From Lacinutrix venerupis (GTDB lineage Bacteria > Bacteroidota > Bacteroidia > Flavobacteriales > Flavobacteriaceae): a stretch of 64,000 nucleotides of DNA. The stretch covers positions 62,001 through 126,000 of the forward strand of contig NZ_RCCH01000003.1 of the NCBI RefSeq assembly GCF_003663945.1, given 5' to 3'. The notes under the pieces are model-generated. The model saw only the letters and a list, made by a program, of their open reading frames with translations, ran no database searches and was not told where the DNA came from. Shown here piece by piece: positions 1 through 10,102 of this stretch. The translations under genes and the position numbers were made by a program. Each line of letters starts with the position of its first letter. The first letter of the stretch is position 1.

Positions 1-781
<781 letters not shown>

Positions 782-838
782 TTATCTATTTAATATTATG
801 CGATTTAATTGTTTGAAAACACCTTCGGTTTTCGCGTG

Positions 839-846
839 CAAAGATA
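839..846 (-). promoter_or_regulatory. Bacteroidota -7 promoter box for atpD
   Basis: The minus strand reads TATCTTTG, an exact match to TAnnTTTG. Transcription would start near 832 and give a leader of about 53 nt before the atpD ATG. The leader holds a short GAAAAC/GTTTTC inverted repeat at about 814-832. Confidence 0.6.
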
Positions 847-894
847 GGTGTTTTTATTTTAAAAAAAAGTTGTTTTTAAAGCTTTTTTAAGTAT

Positions 895-925
895 AAAAAA
901 CGCCTCCATATTGAAGGCGTTTTTA
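895..925 (-). terminator. Rho-independent terminator of the SGNH lipoprotein gene
   Basis: The arms AAAAACGCCT and AGGCGTTTTT enclose a 9-nt loop. On the minus strand it lies 20 bp past the stop at 946 and ends in a T-run. Confidence 0.85.
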
Positions 926-945
926 AATATTCTTTTTTTTACTAA

Positions 946-2589
946 TTATGGTAACAATGCAGAGTAGTTTACTCCAAAATCATCTGCTTTTGCAACATTT
1001 CCTGAAGCTCTAAAGTTAGAACCATATGTAGTGTCAATAGCGTCTAAGAATGAATTAGCCATTAATGCGTAGCCTCTTGCAGTTAAATGTACACCATCTA
1101 AACTTACTAATCCGCCAAATACTAATGATGTATTCATATTGTAATCATCAAATTGAATACCAGCTGAAGCCGCTTGATTTAATATAGTATTTAAATCTAC
1201 TAAAGCTAATCCGTTACTAGATACTATAGAAGAAATACTTGAATTATAAGCTGCAGTAGCAGTGGCAATTTCTTGTTGTTCTTGTGGTGTTAATGTCCAT
1301 TTGTCTGCTAATGGTAAAGTTACACCTTCTACTGAAAATTGTCCAGCTAATGCTTGTGGTAAACCTTGTCCCATAAGTATAGCTACATTTGCATTATTTA
1401 CAGTTCCTATTATTGAAGAACTTGGTAAAACAAATAAATCATTTTCTGTTGCTTGTCTTGTTTGTCCATAAGTACTACCCAAAAGAGCAGCTACTGTATC
1501 TGCAGCGGCTGGTGGTAATCCAAATTGTGCAATGAACGCAGGAAAAGTAGGGCTAGAACTTAATGCATTTGTTATTGTAGCTGATATATCTGCTAAATTT
1601 TCATCGAAGATAACTACTGGACTGTTTTCAGTCTCAGAAAAAACAATTGCTCTACTTGGGTCTACAGCATTAAATATTGGATTTAATGCTCCAAATATTG
1701 AATTTAATAATGGAATTTGAGGACCAAAATCTGGATTAGAAGGCTCTAATGGATTGTATGGCACTGTTGTAAAGTGAGCAAGGCTTGTAATATCTGGTAC
1801 GTTACCAACAGCTCCTTTAGTGTTTGGGTTTGAAGTTAATCCTGCAATTAAAGCATTTAATGCGTTGTCAAAAGTTGCAACAGGTGTAATTGGATCGTAA
1901 TTTTCTGCAGTAGGATCACTTTCTCCTCCTGATAGAGCGTATCCTAAAACATCGTTTCCTCCAACTTCACTTAAAGTAAAAAAGGTTGGGTTTTGTGCTA
2001 CAGCGTCTCCTAAAACAGTAGCAGATGCACTAGATGCAATTCTTGCATAAAAAGGATTTGCAGCTGCATAACCAGGAGCTACTAAGTGCCAACTTTTGGC
2101 ACCAGGAATACCAAAGTTATTCCAATCACTTCCTATATTTACTCCAGCTTCTGTTGTTATAGGTGGAACAGGAGCGCCTTGGCTTGCTAAAAAATCGTCT
2201 AATGCTACCGGTCCAGCTCCTCCAAATACAAATCTATATCCTCTGGCAACTGTACCGCCAACAAGAATACCTCCAGTATTATCATCCATTAAAGGTTGTG
2301 TAAAGGTTCCGCCACCAGCTTTTGCAAATTGTTTTGATAATGTGTTAGGAAAAGAATCTTCTTGTCCTGCAATAAACAAACCACCATCAGTAAATCCTGC
2401 AGTAAATGATGCGCCAATTGCTACGTAGTTTGAAAAATCTGCATCACCAGAAGTTAAAGCTGGTAAAGCAGCTTCTTCAACAGGTGGTTGGTCTAAAAAT
2501 TCTTCAAAATCTTCTTCTTTATTACACGCTGTAATACTTATAGCTAAAGCAACAAGTCCTAAATATTTTAAGTTTTTAAATGTTTTCAT
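946..2589 (-). CDS. SGNH/GDSL-type hydrolase lipoprotein, predicted surface-exposed
   Basis: 547 aa. The signal peptide ends in the lipobox ISITAC with Cys22, and the NKEED that follows fits the acidic/Lys lipoprotein export signal of Bacteroidota, so surface display is likely. SGNH blocks are visible: YVAIGASF (Ser61 the presumed nucleophile), NNFGIPGA (oxyanion Gly), GGNDV (Asn212) and DGVHLT (Asp498, His501). The family cleaves lipid, carbohydrate or acyl esters; the substrate cannot be read from sequence. It is the second gene of a two-gene operon, 2 bp after the TBDT at 2592-5354, so hydrolysis at the surface probably feeds that receptor. It takes the place a SusD-like protein would have, but it is not SusD-like. 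Confidence 0.85.
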   Translation of the reverse strand: MKTFKNLKYLGLVALAISITACNKEEDFEEFLDQPPVEEAALPALTSGDADFSNYVAIGASFTAGFTDGGLFIAGQEDSFPNTLSKQFAKAGGGTFTQPLMDDNTGGILVGGTVARGYRFVFGGAGPVALDDFLASQGAPVPPITTEAGVNIGSDWNNFGIPGAKSWHLVAPGYAAANPFYARIASSASATVLGDAVAQNPTFFTLSEVGGNDVLGYALSGGESDPTAENYDPITPVATFDNALNALIAGLTSNPNTKGAVGNVPDITSLAHFTTVPYNPLEPSNPDFGPQIPLLNSIFGALNPIFNAVDPSRAIVFSETENSPVVIFDENLADISATITNALSSSPTFPAFIAQFGLPPAAADTVAALLGSTYGQTRQATENDLFVLPSSSIIGTVNNANVAILMGQGLPQALAGQFSVEGVTLPLADKWTLTPQEQQEIATATAAYNSSISSIVSSNGLALVDLNTILNQAASAGIQFDDYNMNTSLVFGGLVSLDGVHLTARGYALMANSFLDAIDTTYGSNFRASGNVAKADDFGVNYSALLP

Positions 2590-2591
2590 TA

Positions 2592-5354
2592 TTATAAGTT
2601 ATTAATTGTTAATGATGCATAGTACATAGATCCTATAAATCCTGTTCCAAATGCAGTAAAGTATTCGTTACCAGTAAGGTTTGTAGCTCCTACTTTAATT
2701 ACAGATTTTAAGCTTGGTACTTTATAGTTTAATTGAGCATCTATTGTATGAAATTCTGGTACTATACCATTTCCAAATGTTGCTTCCCAAAAATAATCAT
2801 CACTAAATCTATATGCTACATTGAATCCGAAGTTTTTAAATACCTCTGTGTGTCCAAAAGAAGCTTTAAATTTATGTTCTGGAGTATTAAAATTTGTTTG
2901 GAAATCTGGATATGTTTCACTGTCAAAATCTTGTTTTGTAAATGTGTAACTTCCACTTAAATCAAAACCATTAAATACTTTAGTAGATAAACCTAAAGAG
3001 GCACCATAAGAGTTTACATCTGCTTCAGAGTTTGTGTAAGCGCTATAAGTTTGGAAATCTCCATTGGCAATAGCAGCTAAAGATAAACCATTGTCACCAG
3101 CAACACCATAATAAGGAGCAACAACAACTTCTTGCGAAATAAAATCTTTGTATTTGTTATAGTAAGTACTAAAGTCTACAATTAATTTATTGAACTTTCC
3201 TCTATAACCTATTTCCATAGAAGTTACTTGTTCTGGCTTAATAATATCTGGATTTGCAACTTCTAATAACGCAGGATTTCCACTATTTGCAAAATCTGTA
3301 ACCGAATTAGCAGAGTATGAGTTATTATATGCATTAGCACCTGTTTGTGTTACTGTTGATGCTTGTCCAAATTGATCTTGACCTACCTGACTTACTCCAA
3401 AAGTTCTAACATATCTATCTAAGTTTTCTGGAGCAGAACCAACTAATATAGCTCTACCTGCATCTAAACCAATAAATAAATCTTGAGTTGTTGGGTTTCT
3501 AAATCCAGTTTGAATAGAGGCTCTAATATTGTGGTCTCTATTTATAGTTAAACCAGCAGATAATCTTGGAGAGAAAAACCCATCAAATAATTCGGATTTA
3601 TCAAAACGACCAGAAGCTGTAAGTTTTAAACTCATGTCTTCATTAAATTCAAAATCTTTTTGAATTTGAGTATAGATTCCAAATTCTGAATATTCTATTG
3701 GTCCATCATTATCTGTATAGATTGTTCCTCCAGAATTTAAGTTGTATTTTCTATAAGATGCTCCAACTTGAATTTCTGCAATGTCAATTAAGTGACTAAA
3801 ATTATAATTTGCATCACTATGAAAGTATTTAGAGGCATCTTGAAATTTTGAACCTGTACTTAAGTCTGGATCATTAATACTTCTATTGAAAGCAGCTTTA
3901 TACTCTGGCGTTCCAGGTAAAAAACGTCCAGTATCTGCAGCAGCTCTGGCTGCATCATGTTTTTGTTGAGTTGATAAACTTAATGGGTTTCCTGATAATT
4001 CAATTTCTGCATATCTAGCAATATAATCGCCAAACCAGTCTTCGTCACTTTTCCAAGCTCTGTTAATATTAATTCCAGTAAACACCATATCGTAAGAATC
4101 TCCAGCTTTATCAGAAACTTCGTATCCTCTTATAAAAAAGTTATCATTCTTAACTTCTAATTTGTGTTGTTGCTGAAAAAAACCATCAATATTATATCTA
4201 TTTGTTCCTTGATAAATTGTAGTACCTGTACCAACTTTTCCAACATAAGAAATCTCTAAACTATTGTCTTCTATTGGTCTATAATAAAGTCCCCAATCGG
4301 CTTTAATACTTTGTGCATTATACTCTGTTAAATCACGTTCGTTATATCCAGTTCTACTTACTACTACATCTGGAATAAAACCAAGTCCTGAAGCAGCTCT
4401 AATATTTGTAGATACCTCATCACCATAAACATTAATACCGTCGTAGTTAGTATTAGCACGTGTTCTTGTAGGATCTATTTTATCTACTTCGCTAGTTGCA
4501 GCCCAATCTGTTCCTTTTAAGTAACCGAAGTTTACCTTTGCTGCAAATTTATCTGAAAATTTATGAGCTATTCTTACTCCAACATCTGTGTAAGGATTAT
4601 CTCCGGCAGCTTCTTGAGACGTTATACCTCTTTTAAAAGATGCACTTATTCCTTGGTGATCGAAAGGGCTTTTACTTCTCATAAATAAAATACCGTTAAA
4701 GGCATTTGCACCATATAAGGCAGAAGATGCTCCTGGTAGAAGTTCTACACTTTGTACATCTGTTTCAATCATACCAACTAAATTTCCAATTGGGAAATTA
4801 AGTGCAGGAGTAGAGTTGTCCATGCCATCTACTAATTGCATAAATCGAGTGTTTGCAAATGTTGCAAATCCACGAGTGTTTACAGATTTAAAGGTTAAAC
4901 TGTTTGTATTAACATCTACACCTTTAAGGTTTTCTAATCCATCATAGAAATCTGCAGATGCAGTATTTTTAATTTCTTTAAGTCCAAAACGTTCTACTGT
5001 AACTGGAGATTCGAAAATACGCTCAGGAGTTCTAGAAGCAGAAAGAACAACTTCATCAAGAATACTTCCTTCTTGTAAAACAAAATTTAATTTTTGGTTG
5101 TTTGCAGTAACCTCCATGACTTCTGTAGAAAAACCAACACTACTAGCTTGTACTGAAAATGGTGGATTACTATCTGTTGAAAGTGTAAATCCTCCATCAA
5201 AATCTGTAACGTTTCCAGAAGATGTTCCTGTTACTATTATATTTGCGCCCGGAATAGGTAAGCCGTTATTGTCCATAACGGTACCAGTTATTGTTGTTTG
5301 CGCAAAAGTTAGCGCACAAAAAAACAACAATACAATAGATAAGATTGTTCTCAT
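2592..5354 (-). CDS. TonB-dependent outer membrane receptor with CarboxypepD_reg-like domain
   Basis: 920 aa. A signal peptide ending FAQ is followed by a carboxypeptidase-regulatory-like beta-sandwich (about 20-105; ITGTVMDNNGLPIPGANI), a plug domain (LDEVVLSASRTPERIFESPV onward) and a 22-strand-type barrel ending in the aromatic-poor tail YYASLTINNL. It imports a ligand across the outer membrane using TonB energy. It is translationally linked to the downstream SGNH hydrolase lipoprotein, which suggests an esterified or lipidic substrate (inference). The upstream 179-bp gap holds a 16-bp palindrome at 5429-5444 and the glmS terminator. I saw no TonB-box residues clear enough to cite. Confidence 0.9.
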   Translation of the reverse strand: MRTILSIVLLFFCALTFAQTTITGTVMDNNGLPIPGANIIVTGTSSGNVTDFDGGFTLSTDSNPPFSVQASSVGFSTEVMEVTANNQKLNFVLQEGSILDEVVLSASRTPERIFESPVTVERFGLKEIKNTASADFYDGLENLKGVDVNTNSLTFKSVNTRGFATFANTRFMQLVDGMDNSTPALNFPIGNLVGMIETDVQSVELLPGASSALYGANAFNGILFMRSKSPFDHQGISASFKRGITSQEAAGDNPYTDVGVRIAHKFSDKFAAKVNFGYLKGTDWAATSEVDKIDPTRTRANTNYDGINVYGDEVSTNIRAASGLGFIPDVVVSRTGYNERDLTEYNAQSIKADWGLYYRPIEDNSLEISYVGKVGTGTTIYQGTNRYNIDGFFQQQHKLEVKNDNFFIRGYEVSDKAGDSYDMVFTGININRAWKSDEDWFGDYIARYAEIELSGNPLSLSTQQKHDAARAAADTGRFLPGTPEYKAAFNRSINDPDLSTGSKFQDASKYFHSDANYNFSHLIDIAEIQVGASYRKYNLNSGGTIYTDNDGPIEYSEFGIYTQIQKDFEFNEDMSLKLTASGRFDKSELFDGFFSPRLSAGLTINRDHNIRASIQTGFRNPTTQDLFIGLDAGRAILVGSAPENLDRYVRTFGVSQVGQDQFGQASTVTQTGANAYNNSYSANSVTDFANSGNPALLEVANPDIIKPEQVTSMEIGYRGKFNKLIVDFSTYYNKYKDFISQEVVVAPYYGVAGDNGLSLAAIANGDFQTYSAYTNSEADVNSYGASLGLSTKVFNGFDLSGSYTFTKQDFDSETYPDFQTNFNTPEHKFKASFGHTEVFKNFGFNVAYRFSDDYFWEATFGNGIVPEFHTIDAQLNYKVPSLKSVIKVGATNLTGNEYFTAFGTGFIGSMYYASLTINNL

Positions 5355-5428
5355 TTTTTAGATTTAGTTAATTTATTTAAGAGCCAATATACGTTTTTTA
5401 AGTATATCTTAAAAAAAAGTTAATAGAA

Positions 5429-5444
5429 ATTATGCGTGCATAAT
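5429..5444. promoter_or_regulatory. 16-bp palindrome upstream of a TBDT gene, possible operator
   Basis: The arms ATTATGC and GCATAAT are perfect and separated by GT. It lies about 75 bp upstream of the TBDT start at 5354, beside the T-run of the glmS terminator. Function is inferred from position only. Confidence 0.35.
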
Positions 5445-5501
5445 AAAAAAAACAAAAAAATCACCACTATAATTTACGAATTACATAAATTATAATGATG
5501 A
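5444..5501 (-). terminator. Rho-independent terminator of glmS
   Basis: On the minus strand a 16-bp stem pairs fully if three G-U pairs are allowed (5461-5476 with 5486-5501). It has a 9-nt loop and is followed by a long T-rich run. It starts 33 bp after the glmS stop. Confidence 0.75.
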
Positions 5502-5533
5502 TTATTAGGTATTTGATATTTTGAATAGAAATG

Positions 5534-7381
5534 CTATTCTACCGTAACAGACTTAGCTAAATTTCTAGGTTGATCTACGTTTTTATCTAACATTACAGCT
5601 ATATGGTAAGACAATAACTGTAAAGGTATTGTGGTAAGTAGTGGAGTTAGAGACTCAATTGTTTCAGGAACCTCAATTACGTGGTCTGCAAGATTTTTTA
5701 CATCCACATCTCCTTCTGTAACAATACCAATTATTTTTCCTGATCTAGATTTAATTTCTTCAATATTACTTACTACTTTCTCATAATGTCCTTTTTTTGT
5801 TGCAATAACAAAAACTGGCATTTGTTCATCGATTAAAGCAATAGGACCATGTTTCATCTCTGCGGCAGGATAACCTTCTGCATGGATGTATGATATTTCT
5901 TTTAGTTTTAAAGCTCCTTCTAAGGCTACTGGAAAATTATATCCGCGACCTAAGTATAAACAGTTTTTTGCGTCTTTATAAGTTTCAGCTACTTTTTTAA
6001 TGTGCTCATCTTGTAATAATGCTTTTTCAACTTTGTCTGGAATAAGCTCTAGTTCTTGTAAATGATGCTGAAATTCTGATTTAGAAATTGTTCCTTTTTC
6101 TTTTGCTAATTTTAAAGCAATTAATGTTAAAACAGTAATTTGGGTAGTAAATGCTTTTGTAGATGCTACGCCTATTTCTGGTCCAGCATGAGTATATGCA
6201 CCGGCGTGAGTTTCTCTTGCAATAGATGATCCAACAACGTTACATACACCAAAAACAAAGGCTCCTTTAGATTTTGCTAATTTAATTGCTGCTAGGGTGT
6301 CTGCAGTTTCTCCAGATTGCGATATAGCAATTACAACGTCTTTTTCTGTAATAACTGGATTTCTATATCTAAATTCTGAAGCGTATTCTACTTCGACAGG
6401 AATTCTAGCTAAATCTTCAAAAATGTATTCTGAAACTAAACCAGCATGCCAAGAGGTACCACATGCAATTACAATAATTCTATTTGCGTTTAATATACGC
6501 TCAAGATTATCATCGATTCCGGCCATTCTAATAATGCCTTCCTTTACTAATAATCTACCACGGTAAGTATCTTTAATTGCTACCGGTTGTTCATGGATTT
6601 CTTTTAGCATAAAGTGATCATAACCACCTTTTACTATTTGTTCTAAATTAAGTTGAAGCTCTTGAATGTATGGGTCAACTAAAGAATCGTCTTTAATTTT
6701 CCTAATTTTTATACCTTTTTTTAAACGTACAATTGCCATTTCTTCATCTTCTAGATAAATGGCTTTTTTAGTATATTCTAAAAAAGGAGTAGCATCACTT
6801 GCAATAAAAAATTCTCCGTCACCAACACCAATAGCTAATGGGCTACCAAGTTTTGCAACAACAATTTCGTTTGGTTTATTTTTATCGAAAACAGCAATTG
6901 CATATGCTCCAACAACTTGGTTTAGTGCTATTTGTACTGCTTTTCCTAGTTTAACTTTTTCATTCTTTTTTACATCTTCTATAAGGTTTATTAAAACCTC
7001 TGTATCTGTATCTGAAGTAAAAGTATAGCCTCTTTTTAAAAGTTCTTGTTTTATAGAAGCATAATTTTCTATAATTCCATTATGCACAATTACTAAATCT
7101 CCAGAATTAGAATAATGTGGATGAGAATTAACGTCGTTAGGAATACCATGAGTTGCCCAACGTGTATGACCAATTCCTACTGATCCATTTGTACTTTTTT
7201 CTTCCGCAAATTTATTTTCTAAGTCTAAAACTTTTCCTTTAGTTTTAGATAGTTTTAAATTTTCTCCATCGTATAATACAATACCTGCACTATCATACCC
7301 TCTATATTCTAATCTTTTTAATCCTTCTAGAATAACAGGATACGCTTCTTTTTTACCAATATAGCCAACTATACCACACAT
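5534..7381 (-). CDS. glmS: Glutamine--fructose-6-phosphate aminotransferase (isomerizing)
   Basis: 615 aa, full length. It makes glucosamine-6-phosphate from fructose-6-phosphate and glutamine, the first step to UDP-GlcNAc for peptidoglycan and lipopolysaccharide. The N-terminal class II glutaminase domain starts MCGIVGYIG with the catalytic Cys2; HTRWATHG and the DTDTEVL segment follow. Two SIS sugar-isomerase domains follow (CGTSWHAG, SQSGETADT, about 290-600) and the end is the family's LAKSVTVE. It is the last gene of an apparent operon with the DUF4270 lipoprotein (6 bp upstream) and the GT5-like protein. I saw no ribozyme-like leader; the 6-bp gap leaves no room for one. Confidence 0.98.
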   Translation of the reverse strand: MCGIVGYIGKKEAYPVILEGLKRLEYRGYDSAGIVLYDGENLKLSKTKGKVLDLENKFAEEKSTNGSVGIGHTRWATHGIPNDVNSHPHYSNSGDLVIVHNGIIENYASIKQELLKRGYTFTSDTDTEVLINLIEDVKKNEKVKLGKAVQIALNQVVGAYAIAVFDKNKPNEIVVAKLGSPLAIGVGDGEFFIASDATPFLEYTKKAIYLEDEEMAIVRLKKGIKIRKIKDDSLVDPYIQELQLNLEQIVKGGYDHFMLKEIHEQPVAIKDTYRGRLLVKEGIIRMAGIDDNLERILNANRIIVIACGTSWHAGLVSEYIFEDLARIPVEVEYASEFRYRNPVITEKDVVIAISQSGETADTLAAIKLAKSKGAFVFGVCNVVGSSIARETHAGAYTHAGPEIGVASTKAFTTQITVLTLIALKLAKEKGTISKSEFQHHLQELELIPDKVEKALLQDEHIKKVAETYKDAKNCLYLGRGYNFPVALEGALKLKEISYIHAEGYPAAEMKHGPIALIDEQMPVFVIATKKGHYEKVVSNIEEIKSRSGKIIGIVTEGDVDVKNLADHVIEVPETIESLTPLLTTIPLQLLSYHIAVMLDKNVDQPRNLAKSVTVE

Positions 7382-7387
7382 ATTTTT

Positions 7388-9103
7388 TTAATTTTCAGGT
7401 TCTGTATAAAAAATTTCAAATTTTGCTCTAAATTCTGTATCTTCATTATTATCGTAACCGTGAAGTATTGTTGCTTTTGGGCTTAAAACACTTGTGCTTG
7501 GTACGACATCTAATGTACTATCGTCATCATCTCCATTTAAACCTTGAATTTTAGATTCGGAAATAACGTTTACATTATTTGCAATAAACAATCCTAATTT
7601 TACATTAGTAGAGTCTCTTTTAAGCATATTAATTACATGTGCTGTTAATCTTATTTTATAACGTTCACCTTTGTTGTCGCTGTCTCTTTGTAATACTTCA
7701 GAGAATTCTGTTCTAGATAGCTCTGGTTCTGTTGTATTAGTAGTGGCATCTATAAAATAATCGATTATAGGTAAGTTGTTTTTTAAATCGTATAGTGTTA
7801 AACGATTAGGTTCATCTTTTTCTTCTCGGCTACTGTTTAGTAGGTTTTTATTTACATAAAAAACTAAATTTGCTTCATTGATTATCCATTCGTCTTTTTT
7901 GCTATTAAAATAGTCTAAAGATGGAACCATTTCTCCTTCATCATTTTCAATATTACCAGAAAATAATTCGATTGTAGCCATTGAGCCATCTGTGCCTTTT
8001 AGGTAAAGGTTATCTTCATCACCATCGTGATTTTCTATATTTGTTTGCTCAAATGTATTTACTATGTTGTCGTTAAATTCTAAAGTATAAACTGTTGGTT
8101 CTCTATCTACAATGTCATCGTCATCTTCTTCCTCGTCCATTTCTTCTTGGTTTGTATAGTCGAATAGAAGATTTGCATCACTAAAATTTAAATAAGTTAG
8201 GCTTCCTTTTGGGTTTACATTGTCTATAGGTGTAACTTTTATAATTATTCCTCTAAAGAAATCTTTAAAATTACTTTCGGTACTTAAAACCTCGTTTCCT
8301 TGATTGGCAAAGAAAATATTTTCCCAAAATGTTCTGTTGCTATTATCTGCATCGTCTGGATTGTTTTTTAAAAGATTTACTCTAATTCCTGGAATAAAAC
8401 GTTCTTCGATTTGAGTTACATTATCAACAATTACTACGCTTCCATCGTCATTTAATTCTGGCATCCTGTGTTCTTCGTCACTGATAAAGAATTCATCATC
8501 TTCGTAAATTAAATCTGCAGCAGTTAAATTAGATTCAAATAATCCACCTTGATTTGAGAAATAATACTGCTCATTTTGAAAGTCTGAGTTAGGATCTAGA
8601 TCTCTTAATACATAGTTGCTTCTATATATTGATAGTTTAAATTTTTGATCTGTATCTCCAATTATAGAATCTAAAGTATAAGTATTATTACCATCTTCGT
8701 CTGTGCTTTCTAAAGTTGAAAAATAAGGTATGTTTAACCATACAGATTCTACAGTTCTATTTTCGTCTCCAAAATCTGGATTATATTCGGTTGGTGCTAC
8801 TTGTGTAATAACGTTTGCTACAGTTGTTCCAAAAGTTGCGGTTGGGTTTGTGTATATACCAAAAAGGTTTCCGTTTAAATTATTAGTTTTAACACCAATT
8901 AAATCGCTTGCTGGATTTGCAGCATAAGGTGTGAAATTTTGTGTTTTAGCAGTAAATGGGAAAAGTTTACTTGTGGCATCAAAGTTTTTTACACCTTGAA
9001 TGTCACTTTCAATATTTGTAAAGTCTTTATCGCAAGATATAGATATTACTAAAATTAAGCCAAGAACAGTTATAGACTTTAGGCTTTTAATTGTTTTTTT
9101 CAT
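7388..9103 (-). CDS. DUF4270 family lipoprotein
   Basis: 571 aa from the ATG at 9101-9103. An in-frame extension to a TTG at 9166 is possible but would overlap the upstream gene, and only the internal ATG puts a normal signal peptide in place (MKKTIKSLKSITV... VISISC, Cys24 with DKDF after it). DUF4270 proteins are Bacteroidota outer-membrane lipoproteins without a proven biochemical role. The protein is rich in Asp and Glu, with an acidic run near residues 325-335 (EEMDEEEDDDD). It sits between a GT5-like protein and glmS, both tied to sugar or cell-envelope metabolism, so a role in the envelope is plausible but unproven. Confidence 0.85.
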   Translation of the reverse strand: MKKTIKSLKSITVLGLILVISISCDKDFTNIESDIQGVKNFDATSKLFPFTAKTQNFTPYAANPASDLIGVKTNNLNGNLFGIYTNPTATFGTTVANVITQVAPTEYNPDFGDENRTVESVWLNIPYFSTLESTDEDGNNTYTLDSIIGDTDQKFKLSIYRSNYVLRDLDPNSDFQNEQYYFSNQGGLFESNLTAADLIYEDDEFFISDEEHRMPELNDDGSVVIVDNVTQIEERFIPGIRVNLLKNNPDDADNSNRTFWENIFFANQGNEVLSTESNFKDFFRGIIIKVTPIDNVNPKGSLTYLNFSDANLLFDYTNQEEMDEEEDDDDIVDREPTVYTLEFNDNIVNTFEQTNIENHDGDEDNLYLKGTDGSMATIELFSGNIENDEGEMVPSLDYFNSKKDEWIINEANLVFYVNKNLLNSSREEKDEPNRLTLYDLKNNLPIIDYFIDATTNTTEPELSRTEFSEVLQRDSDNKGERYKIRLTAHVINMLKRDSTNVKLGLFIANNVNVISESKIQGLNGDDDDSTLDVVPSTSVLSPKATILHGYDNNEDTEFRAKFEIFYTEPEN

Positions 9104-9122
9104 AAAATTTTTTCTTCGTGTG

Positions 9123-9929
9123 TTACAAAACACTTTCATTGTAAAAAGTTGTGTAAGCTTCAGCAAATTCGTCTTTTTCTTTAAAATCTAAAACAGGTTT
9201 GTCTGCTTTGCCTAAGTATTCTTTTAATTCTTCAGGAATTTCTTCAGAACCAATTATTAAGGCATCAGAATTATCAATAGCAACCTTCATTAAATTGTTG
9301 TAAGTAGGTTTTTCTAGAGTTTTTATTGTGCTCTTATCAATATTATCAAAAGCTATTTTGTTAATAAGGTCTTTATTTAACGTGTCTTCAAAACTTTGAT
9401 TGTATACAGATGTTACAATTTTACTTTCGTTAAATAATGGTTCGTCTTTATAAAACTGTCTTAAATATAGTGGTAGTAAGGAAGCAAGCCATCCATGAAC
9501 ATGAATAATATCTGGTGACCAATTTAATTTTTTAACAGTTTCTATAACTCCTTTTGCAAAGAAAATGGCGCGTTCATCATTATCAGAAAATAATTTTCCA
9601 TCTTCGTCTGTTAATGTTGCTTTTCTTTTAAAATACTCGTCGTTATCTATAAAATATACCTGAATACGTTCTTTTGGTATTGAGGCAACTTTAATAATAA
9701 GCGGCATATCTAAATCGTTAATAACTAAATTAATTCCAGAAAGTCTAATTACTTCGTGTAATTGGTGTCTTCTTTCATTAATATTCCCATATCTAGGCAT
9801 GAATATTCTAATTTGTCCACCTTGTTGGTTTACCATTCTTGGAGTTTCAAATGACATAGATGAAATCTCAGTTTCAGGTAAATAGGGTACCACTTCAGAC
9901 GACACATATAATATTCTCTTATCTTTCAT
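9123..9929 (-). CDS. Degenerate GT5 (glycogen/starch synthase-like) N-terminal domain protein
   Basis: 268 aa. It resembles only the N-terminal Rossmann domain of glycogen synthase: MKDKRILYVSSEVVPYLPE, then GGQIRIFMPRYGNI, then SPDIIHVHGWLASLLPLYL. Two things differ from a real GlgA. The ADP-glucose-binding KTGG motif expected near residue 19 reads ETEISSMS, and the C-terminal GT-B half (about 220 residues with the nucleotide-sugar site) is absent. It is unlikely to make glycogen; a binding, scaffold or regulatory role is more likely (inference). Automatic annotation will call it glycogen synthase. It heads the operon with DUF4270 and glmS and is divergent from panC. Confidence 0.75.
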   Translation of the reverse strand: MKDKRILYVSSEVVPYLPETEISSMSFETPRMVNQQGGQIRIFMPRYGNINERRHQLHEVIRLSGINLVINDLDMPLIIKVASIPKERIQVYFIDNDEYFKRKATLTDEDGKLFSDNDERAIFFAKGVIETVKKLNWSPDIIHVHGWLASLLPLYLRQFYKDEPLFNESKIVTSVYNQSFEDTLNKDLINKIAFDNIDKSTIKTLEKPTYNNLMKVAIDNSDALIIGSEEIPEELKEYLGKADKPVLDFKEKDEFAEAYTTFYNESVL

Positions 9930-10032
9930 ACATTAGTTTTATTCGATTTATACTTTGTTTTTATCTCTTAATTTCCTCATATAAAACACTTAAAAAGTAA
10001 TTAAACACAAAAAAGTAAAGTTAAAAAACACG

Positions 10033-10040
10033 CAAAAGTA
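10033..10040 (-). promoter_or_regulatory. -7 promoter box for the GT5-like/DUF4270/glmS operon
   Basis: The minus strand reads TACTTTTG, an exact TAnnTTTG match. The implied start near 10026 gives a leader of about 97 nt. It lies back to back with the panC box, 32 bp apart. Confidence 0.5.
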
Positions 10041-10071
10041 CAAAAATTTATGCAGATTGCGACTAATATAT

Positions 10072-10079
10072 TATGTTTG
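10072..10079 (+). promoter_or_regulatory. -7 promoter box for panC
   Basis: TATGTTTG is an exact TAnnTTTG match 23 nt before the ATG at 10103. It overlaps the first in-frame ATG at 10073, which argues against that earlier start. Confidence 0.55.
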
Positions 10080-10102
10080 CAAGCGTTAATTTTATATTAA
10101 AA

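Noticed and set aside
5355-5533. Hidden small gene or RNA in the glmS-TBDT gap
   Set aside because: Only a terminator and a palindrome are visible; no tRNA-like fold or coding pattern.
9104-9166. Longer DUF4270 protein from TTG 9166 or ATG 9139
   Set aside because: Overlaps the end of the upstream gene and puts a charged stretch ahead of a complete lipoprotein signal peptide.
9123-9929. Calling this gene glgA
   Set aside because: KTGG motif and the C-terminal GT-B half are missing.
10073-10102. panC start at ATG 10073
   Set aside because: The ATG lies inside the -7 promoter box and adds residues not seen in PanC proteins.
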